The notes beneath the pieces were generated by a model. The model worked only from the letters and a program-made list of their open reading frames with translations. It had not been told where the DNA came from and did not search any database. 19,059 nucleotides of DNA from RGIG5952 sp045603485. GTDB lineage: Bacteria > Verrucomicrobiota > Kiritimatiellia > RFP12 > JAAYLN01. The first letter of the stretch is position 1; each line of letters starts with the position of its first letter. Both the position numbers and the translations under genes were made by a program. Shown here piece after piece: positions 8,022-15,501 of the stretch. Where the stretch lies: the NCBI GenBank assembly GCA_045603485.1, contig JAZUMF010000011.1, positions 1 to 19,059 on the forward strand, given 5' to 3'.

Positions 8022-9098
8022 TTATATAAGGCGTCTAAAGAGGGCGCCAAATTCCTCAACGCTATTGCGATAATTAAAATGACTAATGATACGCTCTTTT
8101 GCGGCAATACCAAAACGCTTACGAAGTGAATTATCTTTTACAAGCTTTTCGATTGCAGCCGCCAAAGCCTTTGAATCTCGTGGCGGTACAACAAAACCCG
8201 AAACTCCGTCTTCGACAATTTCAGGCAGACCGCCGACATTACTGACAATTGCAGGGACTCCCTGTGCCATAGCTTCAATTACTGCGCGTGCCAAGCCTTC
8301 CCGTTCGACTGTCGGCATTACCATTACATCGATTTTACCTTCAATTGCAGTAGCGTCTTCACGATAGCCAATCCAAACAAAACGGGAATCACTTTCACAT
8401 AAATGCCGTATCTTCTCTTCCATCTTCTTTTCAACTATTTTTCCGATAATAAGCAGACGAACAGGAAGCTCGCGTGGAAGGCTTAAAATTGCGTCAATAA
8501 GATATTCAACCCCTTTTACTGGTCGGACAACGCCTGAAAATGCAAATGTAACAGTCCCGGAAGGGGCCTCTGGCAATGGGGATAACAACTTCCCGTTTTC
8601 ATACCATTCAATACTGTGACCCTTATAAATTCTGGTAACCTTGCTCTCTGAAATACCTATCTTATTTACAAGATAATTCTTTACCGCATCAGATACTGCA
8701 ACTATATGATTAAGTCGCGGATTAAAATATGTAAGCCATGCTGCGGGATCAAAGCGGGAAATATGCCCCATAGTGCCACGATATCCAACTACCTTAATAT
8801 CTGACCTGCCGCGGAGAGCGCGAAGTGCCGTTGCGAGAGGTCTATTTATTGTTGCATAAATAAGGTCACATGGCCTCTTCTCAAGCTCCCTTTTCAACTC
8901 TTTTGTAGCCTTGAAATCCATTCTGCTCCTAAACTTAAAGGGAATACACTCAACACCGCCGGCTTCAAGAACCTTCTTCTTCCATTCCTCCATCTCTGGA
9001 TCATGAAATGCCGTTACATTAAAACCAAGAGATGGTAACTTTGAAAAAATATGTGTCTCCTGAAAATCAAAAATCTGATTCAAAATCCAAATATTCAT
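8022..9098 (-). CDS. Family 4 glycosyltransferase
   Basis: 358 residues with a GT-B fold. The C-terminal donor domain has the GT4 features: SGVVRPVKGVEYLIDAI, then the EX7E-type motif E-REGLARAVIEAMAQGVPAIVSNVGGLPEIV near 265-297, then GFVVPPRDSKALAAAI. The N-terminal acceptor domain begins MNIWILNQ and lacks a signal peptide or membrane segment. It probably transfers a nucleotide-activated sugar onto a lipid-linked or surface glycan; donor and acceptor cannot be told. The ATG overlaps the comEC stop (ATGA), with GGAGG 6 nt before it, so translation is likely coupled. It is the last gene of the nifU-comEC-GT operon. Confidence 0.88.
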   Translation of the reverse strand: MNIWILNQIFDFQETHIFSKLPSLGFNVTAFHDPEMEEWKKKVLEAGGVECIPFKFRSRMDFKATKELKRELEKRPCDLIYATINRPLATALRALRGRSDIKVVGYRGTMGHISRFDPAAWLTYFNPRLNHIVAVSDAVKNYLVNKIGISESKVTRIYKGHSIEWYENGKLLSPLPEAPSGTVTFAFSGVVRPVKGVEYLIDAILSLPRELPVRLLIIGKIVEKKMEEKIRHLCESDSRFVWIGYREDATAIEGKIDVMVMPTVEREGLARAVIEAMAQGVPAIVSNVGGLPEIVEDGVSGFVVPPRDSKALAAAIEKLVKDNSLRKRFGIAAKERIISHFNYRNSVEEFGALFRRLI

Positions 9099-10759
9099 AA
9101 GTCCTCCATTTCCTCTTCACTGTCGGTTGTATTTATAATTGGGTCTAAAATACCAGAAATGCCGCGAAAGAGCAAAAATAAGGCTACATACCATATAATC
9201 ATGGCCCAAAGCGGAAAATCTGTTCGGAATGACGAAAACGGCAACGATGCAAAATATGCAGATATTGATTTCATAATCCACGCAAAAAATGCCGTTAAAT
9301 AATTGGCAACAAAAGCTGCCGGCGGAAAAATATATGAAATAAAGAGCCCAAATCCCGTAGCAGCCATTAAAAAAGGAGATACAGGAACGGCAAACATATT
9401 TGCAATTACGGAATATGGTGTCAGCAATCCGAAAAAATATGCAGTTAACGGAAATGAAACAAGACCTGCGGCAAATGCGCCGGAAAAGCATGTTAATAAA
9501 AAATTCGCGAATTTTACAAAAAAATCTTTAGGCCAACGCCTTACTCGAGCCAATTTATCCCCATTCAACTCGTTGGTGAATACCATTTTACTCTCTTTAA
9601 GGGCATAATCAATTCTCGTTATACGCTTACAAAGTCTATGGACTGGACCAGTATAAAGTATTATACCCAAGACCATCATAACAGAAAGGATAAAACTCAA
9701 ATCCGTGATCTGTAAAGGATTAAGAAGAAGTAGGATAACCACAGTCGCAGCAAGCGACCCAAATATATCAGGCTTACGATTAAAAAGCAAAGCGCCATAA
9801 TGGATTATAATCATTAAAGCAGCTCTACATGCACTAGCCTGCATACCGGTCATACAGACATAAGCTATCAACAACGGCATTAAAGGAATAATAAGAAATC
9901 TTCGAGTAACACCAAAAAATGAAATCAGCCAAACAATTATAACCGCAATGACGCCTACATGAAGACCGGATATCGCAAAAAGATGGATAGTTCCGGCCTT
10001 ACGGAAATTCTCCATCATTTCTTTAGAAATAGAAGAACGAATACCCAAAGTCATTGCCAAAATCAAATCTCGCTCATCAGGATACCTATCTAATCCGCTA
10101 GAGAGCAGTTTGGCTGATTTCTCTTTGAAATCAGAGAGAAATTTCGGATATTTTTTTCTATCATCAAGTATTCGTGAGGAATAAGAACCCGACACCACAT
10201 ATAGGTCATCAATCGATAGATTACCACTGTCAGAATAGAGCCGCTTAAAGACAAATCCGCTAAGCTCAATATTCATTCCGGGTTTAATCGTTGTTCCATC
10301 GTCTTTTTCTAATGCCGGAGTTGACCAATAAACGGCAATTGGCTTTGAAATTTTTTGAGGATTACCGCGAGCCCTGAAAGAAACATCCTTCAATGAAAAC
10401 TCATACTTGACTCTGCCATAATCGTTCGTTGTTACCGACCGTATAAAGGAAATCTCACCACTGATAGTGGCACGGACATCCTTATCTAAAAATTTCTCTA
10501 AAAAATCATTCTCGGAATTAACCAACGGTTGATAAAAGCAAATAGCGCGAGAAAAGGCAAAAAAAGCGATAGCTAAAAATGAAAACAAATAACGGTACTT
10601 CTTTTTAAGAATAGCAAATACAAAAAAGAATATGGATATAATTACCGATGGCACAATAAATGAACCACCGCTAGGCATAAAACCTACAACGGTGGCTATA
10701 ACATAAATAACTGCAAGCGGAACGAGCGGCCTTTTAAGGCTTATATCGCCACGGTTCAT
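9095..10759 (-). CDS. comEC: ComEC/Rec2-family DNA-uptake channel, short form without the C-terminal metallo-beta-lactamase domain
   Basis: 554 residues. Three N-terminal membrane segments (about 10-70) are followed by an OB-like DUF4131 region (about 75-200), where nucleic acid is thought to be handled. The competence domain follows, with its hallmark HLFAISGLHVGV near 258-269, then MTGMQASACRAALMI, and several further membrane helices up to about 535. ComEC moves single-stranded DNA across the inner membrane during transformation. Full-length forms (700-800 aa) end in a metallo-beta-lactamase-like nuclease domain; here the protein stops after the last helices (acidic tail TDSEEEMEDL). It starts 9 bp after the NifU stop without a visible Shine-Dalgarno and overlaps the glycosyltransferase start. 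Other competence genes are not in the window, so natural competence is not shown. Confidence 0.85.
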   Translation of the reverse strand: MNRGDISLKRPLVPLAVIYVIATVVGFMPSGGSFIVPSVIISIFFFVFAILKKKYRYLFSFLAIAFFAFSRAICFYQPLVNSENDFLEKFLDKDVRATISGEISFIRSVTTNDYGRVKYEFSLKDVSFRARGNPQKISKPIAVYWSTPALEKDDGTTIKPGMNIELSGFVFKRLYSDSGNLSIDDLYVVSGSYSSRILDDRKKYPKFLSDFKEKSAKLLSSGLDRYPDERDLILAMTLGIRSSISKEMMENFRKAGTIHLFAISGLHVGVIAVIIVWLISFFGVTRRFLIIPLMPLLIAYVCMTGMQASACRAALMIIIHYGALLFNRKPDIFGSLAATVVILLLLNPLQITDLSFILSVMMVLGIILYTGPVHRLCKRITRIDYALKESKMVFTNELNGDKLARVRRWPKDFFVKFANFLLTCFSGAFAAGLVSFPLTAYFFGLLTPYSVIANMFAVPVSPFLMAATGFGLFISYIFPPAAFVANYLTAFFAWIMKSISAYFASLPFSSFRTDFPLWAMIIWYVALFLLFRGISGILDPIINTTDSEEEMEDL

Positions 10760-10768
10760 TTGTACCGA

Positions 10769-10987
10769 TTAAGCACGCTCGACAACTATCTCAGGATCTA
10801 CATTCGCCTTAAGAATTGTCTCAATACCGCTCTTCAATGTGTATTGGGCATGAGGACAACCGCTGCAAGCGCCCTGAAGGCGCAAGAAGACCTTCTTACC
10901 CTCAATCTTAACAAGCTCGCAATCTCCTCCGTCACCCTGGAGCATCTTACGAATTTCAACAAGTTCTTCCTTGATTTTTTCTTCCAT
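10769..10987 (-). CDS. NifU-like Fe-S cluster scaffold/carrier protein
   Basis: 72 residues, the size of a stand-alone NifU C-terminal domain. The cluster-binding CxxC lies in GACSGCPHAQYTLKSGIE, with VEIR..L..DGGDCELV before it and NVDPEIVVERA at the end. Two such Cys pairs from a dimer bind a [4Fe-4S] cluster for delivery to apoproteins. The ATG at 10987 is chosen because AGAGG stands 6 nt before it; an upstream TTG at 10993 would add two residues and is less likely. It is first in the operon with comEC and the glycosyltransferase. No reason for that pairing is evident beyond shared expression. Confidence 0.93.
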   Translation of the reverse strand: MEEKIKEELVEIRKMLQGDGGDCELVKIEGKKVFLRLQGACSGCPHAQYTLKSGIETILKANVDPEIVVERA

Positions 10988-11021
10988 TGTCAACCTCTTT
11001 CACTGTAAAAGACTGTTAATA

Positions 11022-11030
11022 ATTATACCA
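11022..11030 (-). promoter_or_regulatory. Extended -10 promoter of the nifU-comEC-GT operon
   Basis: On the minus strand TGGTATAAT (TATAAT at 11027-11022) precedes the nifU-like ATG by 34 nt, which allows a leader of about 27 nt with the AGAGG site. No good -35 was found. A TGTTAATAA 9-mer, the same word as the origin boxes, covers 11014-11022 at the predicted start of transcription. Confidence 0.5.
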
Positions 11031-11035
11031 CAAAA

Positions 11036-12241
11036 TCAGTAAAGATGGCCCATCTTCTCTCTCTTTGTTTCCATATAACGGCGATTAAACTCACCCGGTG
11101 GAATAATAATCGGCACCCTCTCAACGATTTTAAGACCGTGACCCTCCAAACCTACAACCTTTGTTGGATTGTTTGTTAAAAGGCGGATCTCATTTATTCC
11201 AAGACGAGAAAGAATCTGAGCACCAATTCCATAGTCACGAAGATCGGCTGAAAATCCCAATCGCTCATTAGCCTCGACAGTATCAAGCCCCTTCTCCTGC
11301 AAAGCGTACGCATGGAGCTTATTTGCAAGACCTATACCCCTGCCCTCCTGACGCATATAGAGAACTACACCGCAACCCTCTTTTTCTATTGCGCGCATAG
11401 CCGCTTCAAGCTGACTACCACAATCACAACGGGCACTATGAAGCACATCACCAGTAAAACATTCACTATGGACGCGGACCAAAACTGGCTTATCGGAAGA
11501 AGCAGGATCACCCTTAACTATAGCAAGATGCTCAAGACCGTCAGACTCAGACCTAAACATCCTAAGTCTAAAATGGCCAAACTCGGTTGGCATATCAACA
11601 GATTCAACCTCATTAACCAGGCACTCGTTTTGACGCCTATAAGCTATCAAATCTTGAATTGTACAAAGCTTAAGATTATGAACCCTTGAAAATTCCTGGA
11701 TATCCTCCATCCTTGCCATGGTTCCGTCATCCTTCATAATCTCACAGCAAAGACCGCAAGGTTTAAGGCCGGCAAGAACCATTAAATCAACAGTAGCCTC
11801 AGTGTGGCCGGCGCGACGCAAAACACCTCCCTCGCGAGCCTCCAAAGGAAACATATGACCGGGACGGCGAAAATCAGAAGGCTTTGCAGAATCATCAACA
11901 CACCTTCTTGCAGTCAAAGACCGCTCCTCTGCGGAAATACCGGTAGTTGTATCAACATGGTCGATAGAAACAGTAAATGCAGTACAATGATTATCTGTAT
12001 TCTCAGAAACCATTTGATGGAGATCAAGCTTCCTAACCAGGCTAGATGCCATAGGCATACAAATAAGACCCCTAGCCCAGGTAGCCATAAAATTAACATT
12101 AGCGGTAGTCGCATGCTCTGCAGCGACTATAACATCACCTTCATTCTCACGCTGCTCATCATCAGTCACAAGAACAGGTCGCCCCGAACGAAGCTCCTCA
12201 AGAATTTCGGGTATTGTAGCAAACTGATATTCATTATCCAT
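11036..12241 (-). CDS. ribBA: Bifunctional riboflavin enzyme RibBA (DHBP synthase + GTP cyclohydrolase II)
   Basis: 401 residues in two domains. The N-terminal RibB (1-200) makes 3,4-dihydroxy-2-butanone 4-phosphate from ribulose 5-phosphate, with the acidic metal motif DDEQRENEGDVI and RRPGHMFPL, RAGHTEATVDL and CEIMKDDG. The C-terminal RibA (205-401) opens GTP, with the Zn ligands in SECFTGD and RCDCGSQ, the RQEGRGIGL loop and the NNPTKV end. Both active sites look intact. This is the entry point of riboflavin synthesis from both precursors; other rib genes are not in the window. The ATG at 12241 has no Shine-Dalgarno, but TATAAT ends 8 nt upstream. No FMN riboswitch fits in such a leader. 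It lies 48 bp upstream of the nifU-like gene, which has its own promoter. Confidence 0.97.
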   Translation of the reverse strand: MDNEYQFATIPEILEELRSGRPVLVTDDEQRENEGDVIVAAEHATTANVNFMATWARGLICMPMASSLVRKLDLHQMVSENTDNHCTAFTVSIDHVDTTTGISAEERSLTARRCVDDSAKPSDFRRPGHMFPLEAREGGVLRRAGHTEATVDLMVLAGLKPCGLCCEIMKDDGTMARMEDIQEFSRVHNLKLCTIQDLIAYRRQNECLVNEVESVDMPTEFGHFRLRMFRSESDGLEHLAIVKGDPASSDKPVLVRVHSECFTGDVLHSARCDCGSQLEAAMRAIEKEGCGVVLYMRQEGRGIGLANKLHAYALQEKGLDTVEANERLGFSADLRDYGIGAQILSRLGINEIRLLTNNPTKVVGLEGHGLKIVERVPIIIPPGEFNRRYMETKREKMGHLY

Positions 12242-12249
12242 AACTTAAT

Positions 12250-12279
12250 ATTATACCATTATAGAATTGGATTTTGTAA
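12250..12279 (-). promoter_or_regulatory. ribBA promoter, leaderless layout
   Basis: On the minus strand TTACAA (12279-12274), an 18-bp spacer and TGG-TATAAT (TATAAT 12255-12250) precede the ATG by only 8 nt, so transcription would start 1-2 nt before or at the start codon. A second TATAAT lies a few bases upstream and could give a leader of about 15-20 nt, still without a Shine-Dalgarno. Confidence 0.55.
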
Positions 12280-12535
12280 TAAATATTTTCTGTATCTACA
12301 CCCTTATTCCAGAAAAAAAAATGAGATTACTATGCGGAACAAAAATTGTGGACAAGGTTTGCATGATTCGAAGAAGAAAGCCTGTTTACAAGTGAATACA
12401 GTTTGGCAATTTGCGAGTTTTAGAGTTTTTTTTATTAATCAAAATTTTTAAAACCGCTTTTTTACAGGCTTTGTCATGAAACTTGAATAAATTATTAAAG
12501 ATTTTTCCGAGATAAAGGTCTACACTAAATTTTAC
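12280..12535. other. Non-coding AT-rich stretch between ribBA and tRNA-Leu
   Basis: No supportable protein gene is seen. It holds a 9-bp perfect inverted repeat, AAAGCCTGT (12377-12385) and ACAGGCTTT (12464-12472), with 78 nt between. It also holds a smaller stem CTGT/ACAG inside (12382-12401), a run of eight T at 12425-12432, and TGTGGACAA (12347-12355), one mismatch from the classical DnaA box TGTGGATAA. It could hide a small RNA, but no promoter-plus-terminator pair is convincing. Confidence 0.4.
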
Positions 12536-12564
12536 TTGCTATCTACCTAGAACTTTGGTATTAT
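12536..12564 (+). promoter_or_regulatory. Promoter of tRNA-Leu and rpsT
   Basis: TTGCTA (12536-12541), a 17-bp spacer and TATTAT (12559-12564), with an overlapping TATAAT at 12562-12567, end 14-17 nt before the tRNA 5' base at 12581. That gives a short 5' leader for RNase P removal. Confidence 0.55.
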
Positions 12565-12580
12565 AATTGAAGCATTAATC

Positions 12581-12665
12581 GCGCTCGTGGTGGAATTGGC
12601 AGACACGTAAGATTCAGGTTCTTATGCTGCAAGGCGTGGGGGTTCAAGTCCCTCCGGGCGCACCA
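12581..12665 (+). tRNA. tRNA-Leu (anticodon CAG)
   Basis: 85 nt. The acceptor stem is GCGCTCG with CGGGCGC (one G-U pair), discriminator A, and CCA encoded at 12663-12665. The anticodon stem TAAGA/TCTTA (12608-12612, 12620-12624) holds the loop TTCAGGT, so anticodon CAG is at 12615-12617 and reads CUG leucine codons. The variable region is long, as in type II tRNAs. The T arm is GGGGG-TTCAAGT-CCCTC. The D arm has TGG..AATTGGCAGA. It is followed 24 nt later by rpsT, most likely on the same transcript. Confidence 0.97.
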
Positions 12666-12689
12666 TCACGACAAGTTTCAGGAGAAGCA

Positions 12690-12947
12690 ATGCCTAATAT
12701 TAAGAGTGCTGAAAAGCGCATTCGTCAGTCAGAGAAGAATCGCGCAAAGAATCGTGCGGTAAAGAGCAAGATCAACACCGCTCGCAAGCCCGTTCTTGAA
12801 GGAAAGGGTGATAAGGAAACTATGGCTAAGGCCGTAGCGGAATACTCATCTGTCCTCGATAAGGCTGTTAAGCAGGGTGTTATCAAGCGCAACACTGCCG
12901 ATCGCCGCAAGGCTCGTGCAGCAAAGCGTCTTGCTGCTGCTGAATAG
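12690..12947 (+). CDS. rpsT: 30S ribosomal protein S20
   Basis: 85 residues, the normal length. It starts MPNIKSAEKRIRQSEKNRAKNR, the S20 signature, is very rich in Lys, Arg and Ala, and ends DRRKARAAKRLAAAE. S20 binds 16S rRNA early in small-subunit assembly. The ATG at 12690 follows AGGAG by 5 nt. An in-frame ATG at 12624 lies inside the tRNA and is not the start. Usage of GCT, CGT, AAG and CGC is stronger than in neighbouring genes, as expected for a highly expressed gene. An intrinsic terminator follows 26 bp after the stop. Confidence 0.98.
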   Translation: MPNIKSAEKRIRQSEKNRAKNRAVKSKINTARKPVLEGKGDKETMAKAVAEYSSVLDKAVKQGVIKRNTADRRKARAAKRLAAAE

Positions 12948-12973
12948 CATGTTTATCATCATATGCATTAAAA

Positions 12974-13004
12974 GCCGTTGGTTGCTAACAGCCAGCGGCC
13001 TTTT
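12974..13004 (+). terminator. Intrinsic terminator after rpsT
   Basis: GCCGTTGGTTG (12974-12984) pairs with CAGCCAGCGGC (12989-12999), 11 bp including two G-U pairs, with loop CTAA. AAA precedes the stem and CTTTTGTGTTT follows it. It ends the tRNA-Leu/rpsT transcript. Confidence 0.88.
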
Positions 13005-13028
13005 GTGTTTCAAATTTACTCAATAAAA

Positions 13029-13817
13029 ATGAAAATCTGTGTTTTAGCAAGTGGAAGCAAGGGAAATTGCACATTAATATCATCAGGTAAGACAACGATA
13101 CTGATAGATGTTGGAATATCTTATAAAATACTAAAAGAGAGAGTAGAAAGAGTCGGATTCAGTGTCAATCAAATTTCCGCCATACTTGTTACACATGCAC
13201 ACGATGACCATTTCTCAGGATTAAAAGTCCTGTTAAAAAACAATCGTATACCGCTTTATGCAACAGAAGAGACAGCCTCAATAATTGATTCGGTATTTAG
13301 AGATTATATAAATAAAAACAATTTTGAATTTGATTGGGCATACATAACACCAGACAGCTCATTTGAAATTGAAAATCTGTCAATAACTCCAATATCAACA
13401 CCACACGATAAAAACGGTTCTGTCGCATATATAGTAAGTGACAGCTGCTGTAAAATTGCAGTAGTCACCGACCTAGGATATATACCGCAAAATCTGGCTT
13501 GCTCGCTTGATTGCTGCAATGCACTCGTACTAGAGATGAATCACGATCTTGAAATGCTTCAAGAGTCAGATAGGGAAGATTATCTTAAAATGCGTATTTC
13601 TAGTAAAATAGGACATCTTTCCAATGTACAGGCAGCTGAATTTTTAGAGCAAACAAATATCGATAATTTAAAGTATCTATTCCCTGCTCATATAAGCCAT
13701 GAATGCAATAATAAGGAAATAATTTCATTTACACTGAATACCTTAAAAAAAGAAACAAATTTCAAGGTCGTTGAAACCTTCCAAGATAGAGAAAGTGAAG
13801 TCATAATCTTGGAGTGA
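13029..13817 (+). CDS. YycJ/WalJ-like metallo-beta-lactamase-fold hydrolase
   Basis: 262 residues. It starts MKICVLASGSKGNCTLI, the usual opening of the YycJ (WalJ) group, followed by the metal motif THAHDDHFSGL (HxHxDH) and further ligand positions around STPHDKN (His), VVTDLGY (Asp) and PAHISHECN (His). YycJ-like proteins are di-metal phosphodiesterases reported as 5'-3' DNA exonucleases in Bacillus; the substrate here is inferred only. The ATG at 13029 is chosen because the family begins there. An upstream in-frame ATG at 12978 lies within the rpsT terminator. No Shine-Dalgarno or clear promoter precedes it. It is convergent with dnaA across the putative origin and has no terminator after its stop. 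Confidence 0.87.
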   Translation: MKICVLASGSKGNCTLISSGKTTILIDVGISYKILKERVERVGFSVNQISAILVTHAHDDHFSGLKVLLKNNRIPLYATEETASIIDSVFRDYINKNNFEFDWAYITPDSSFEIENLSITPISTPHDKNGSVAYIVSDSCCKIAVVTDLGYIPQNLACSLDCCNALVLEMNHDLEMLQESDREDYLKMRISSKIGHLSNVQAAEFLEQTNIDNLKYLFPAHISHECNNKEIISFTLNTLKKETNFKVVETFQDRESEVIILE

Positions 13818-14071
13818 TAAGCCTGTTAATAACTTTATAATAACTTCTTTTTTTGTTAGATATTTATGTTAATAACCTTCAAATATTATTGCAATCTTTT
13901 TAATAAGATTTAACACCCTTTCAATAACAAAAGACAAGTTAACAATGTTATTATAAATTGAACTTTCCATTAAATTACATTAAGCAAGCAATTTCAAAGA
14001 CTTATTAACACTATTAACAGGGACATAATACTAATACTAATTATATATATAAATAATAATAGTATAGACAG
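13818..14071. other. oriC: Putative chromosomal replication origin (oriC)
   Basis: This 254-bp gap between the 3' ends of the YycJ-like gene and dnaA has about 21% GC by hand count and no terminator-like hairpin. It contains TGTTAATAA at 13824-13832 and 13867-13875, its reverse complement TTATTAACA at 14002-14010, and CTATTAACA directly abutting at 14011-14019. TTATTAACA differs from the loose DnaA box TTWTNCACA at one position. GGGAC, five NTA triplets and an AT tract follow (separate entry). The adjacent dnaA supports the assignment. No parA or parB is in the window, but parS-like sites are about 2.7 kb away. Confidence 0.6.
14002..14066. other. Candidate basal unwinding element: tandem DnaA-box-like 9-mers, GC clamp, DnaA-trio-like repeats, AT tract
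   Basis: TTATTAACA-CTATTAACA (14002-14019) is followed by GGGAC (14020-14024), then ATA ATA CTA ATA CTA (14025-14039), then an AT-only tract, apart from one G, to 14066. The known bacterial layout is DnaA boxes, a short GC-rich segment, and 3-nt DnaA-trio repeats leading into the first melted DNA. The match is in pattern and order; binding is inferred. Confidence 0.5.
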
Positions 14072-15457
14072 TTAATCAAATACAGCTGAAGTCTTTCCAA
14101 GCTTCTCAAGAATAATGTTAATATTGTCCCTAATAGAAGAATCACTCTGATATAGCTTTTTAATCTTTGTACATGCGTGATAGATATTAGCATGAGTACG
14201 ATTAAATTCACGGGCAATCACAGGCAATGAATTTGATGTAAGAGTACGGCAAAGATACATAGCTACCTGTCTGGGAATGACAATAGTCTGTAACCTACCC
14301 TCCTTATTCAAATCATCCATATCAACCCCGTAAAACTCGCAGACAACCTTACGGATAGTTTCAGAAGTCAGAATATGCTCCTTCTCCTCGCTAATCAAAT
14401 CGCGAAGGATAAAGCGCAGATTCTCCATTGTAAGATTCATCTGCGGATTAAGGTTCTTATATGCAAGAGCCCTATTCATAGCGCCCTCAAGCGTACGAAC
14501 ATTAGAAGTTACATTCTCAGCGATAAAAGATTCAGCCTCCTCACTCAAAGTAACTTGAAAGTGAGACTGCTTATACCTTAAAATAGCCAGACGCATCTCA
14601 TAGTTAGGAGACTCCATCTCGACAGAAAGACCAGCATTAAAACGCGAAACGAGACGCTTCTCAAGCCCAACAACCTCAGATGCCGGACGGTCACTTGTAA
14701 TAATAATCTGCTTATTAGCCTGGTAAAGTGCGTTAAAAGTATGGAAAAACTCCTCCTGCACACCAGGTTTATTAGCAAAAAACTGAATATCGTCAATCAT
14801 CATCAAATCAACTTGACGATATTTGTTTCTAAATTCCAAAGTCTTATTGCGCATAATAGCGTCAGAGTACTCATTAAGAAGAGTCTCAGTCGTCACATAT
14901 GCGATTTTTTTACCCTTATTCAGTAAATCGTGACCGACAGCCTGCATCAGGTGCGTTTTACCCAAACCGGTGTCACCATAGATAAAAAGAGGGTTGTATG
15001 CCTTACCAGGGCTCTTAGAAACAGCAACAGCGGCAGCATGCGTAAAGCTATTTGAAGGACCAACGACAAATTCGTCAAATGTAAATTCAGGATTCAAAGA
15101 CCCAATACAATTAGCTTGACGCTTAGCATCAGATATAACCTTTGGCTTTACAGGCTCAGTTTTTTTAACAAGTACCTCGGGCTGCGGAGGTGGCTCTTGA
15201 TTAACCTGCTCTTCAACTACCCAGACGATGGAATGCTTAGAACCTGTCGCAATGGTTAAAGCATTAGAAATAAGATCGCTGTAGTTACTCTCAATCCAAG
15301 TAGCCAAAAACGAATTTTCAACAGAAAGAGTAAGCTTATCTTCAGTCAAAGAAATCGGTTTATTTACGGCAATGTAATCCTCAAAAACGCTATCGTTATT
15401 GATAACGCCCCTAAGGTTTTCCGAAACATCGGACCAGATTTTTTCGAGTTCAGACAT
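14072..15457 (-). CDS. dnaA: Chromosomal replication initiator DnaA
   Basis: 461 residues with all four domains. Domain I (1-85) is for oligomerisation and helicase loading. A Pro-rich linker (86-110) follows. Domain III AAA+ has Walker A GDTGLGKTH (161-169), Walker B LMMIDDIQF (218-226), sensor 1 IITSDRP, the arginine-finger region RLVSRF (268-273) and sensor 2 NVRTLEGAMNRA. Domain IV retains PRQVAMYL (396-403), but the recognition helix reads RTHANIYHACTKI (420-432), where most bacteria have RDHTTVLHA..KI: the Asp is Thr and the two Thr are Ala-Asn. The preceding turn is one residue shorter (FN in place of FGG). Expression may be controlled at an inverted repeat over the -10 region upstream. 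The 3' end faces the putative origin. Confidence 0.98.
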   Translation of the reverse strand: MSELEKIWSDVSENLRGVINNDSVFEDYIAVNKPISLTEDKLTLSVENSFLATWIESNYSDLISNALTIATGSKHSIVWVVEEQVNQEPPPQPEVLVKKTEPVKPKVISDAKRQANCIGSLNPEFTFDEFVVGPSNSFTHAAAVAVSKSPGKAYNPLFIYGDTGLGKTHLMQAVGHDLLNKGKKIAYVTTETLLNEYSDAIMRNKTLEFRNKYRQVDLMMIDDIQFFANKPGVQEEFFHTFNALYQANKQIIITSDRPASEVVGLEKRLVSRFNAGLSVEMESPNYEMRLAILRYKQSHFQVTLSEEAESFIAENVTSNVRTLEGAMNRALAYKNLNPQMNLTMENLRFILRDLISEEKEHILTSETIRKVVCEFYGVDMDDLNKEGRLQTIVIPRQVAMYLCRTLTSNSLPVIAREFNRTHANIYHACTKIKKLYQSDSSIRDNINIILEKLGKTSAVFD

Positions 15458-15501
15458 GGTATAAATGAGAAAAAAATAAAGAACGGAGTGATAATCAAAC
15501 C

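Noticed and set aside
12242..12330. FMN riboswitch upstream of ribBA
   Set aside because: The promoter sits 8 nt from the ATG, leaving no leader, and no AGGGTGAAATTC-type FMN element is present.
11312..12451. Plus-strand open frames opposite ribBA and across its promoter
   Set aside because: Antisense shadows without ribosome sites or family features; RibBA is unambiguous on the other strand.
12978..13028. In-frame upstream start for the YycJ-like gene
   Set aside because: It lies inside the rpsT terminator hairpin, and the family begins at MKICVLASGSKGN (13029).
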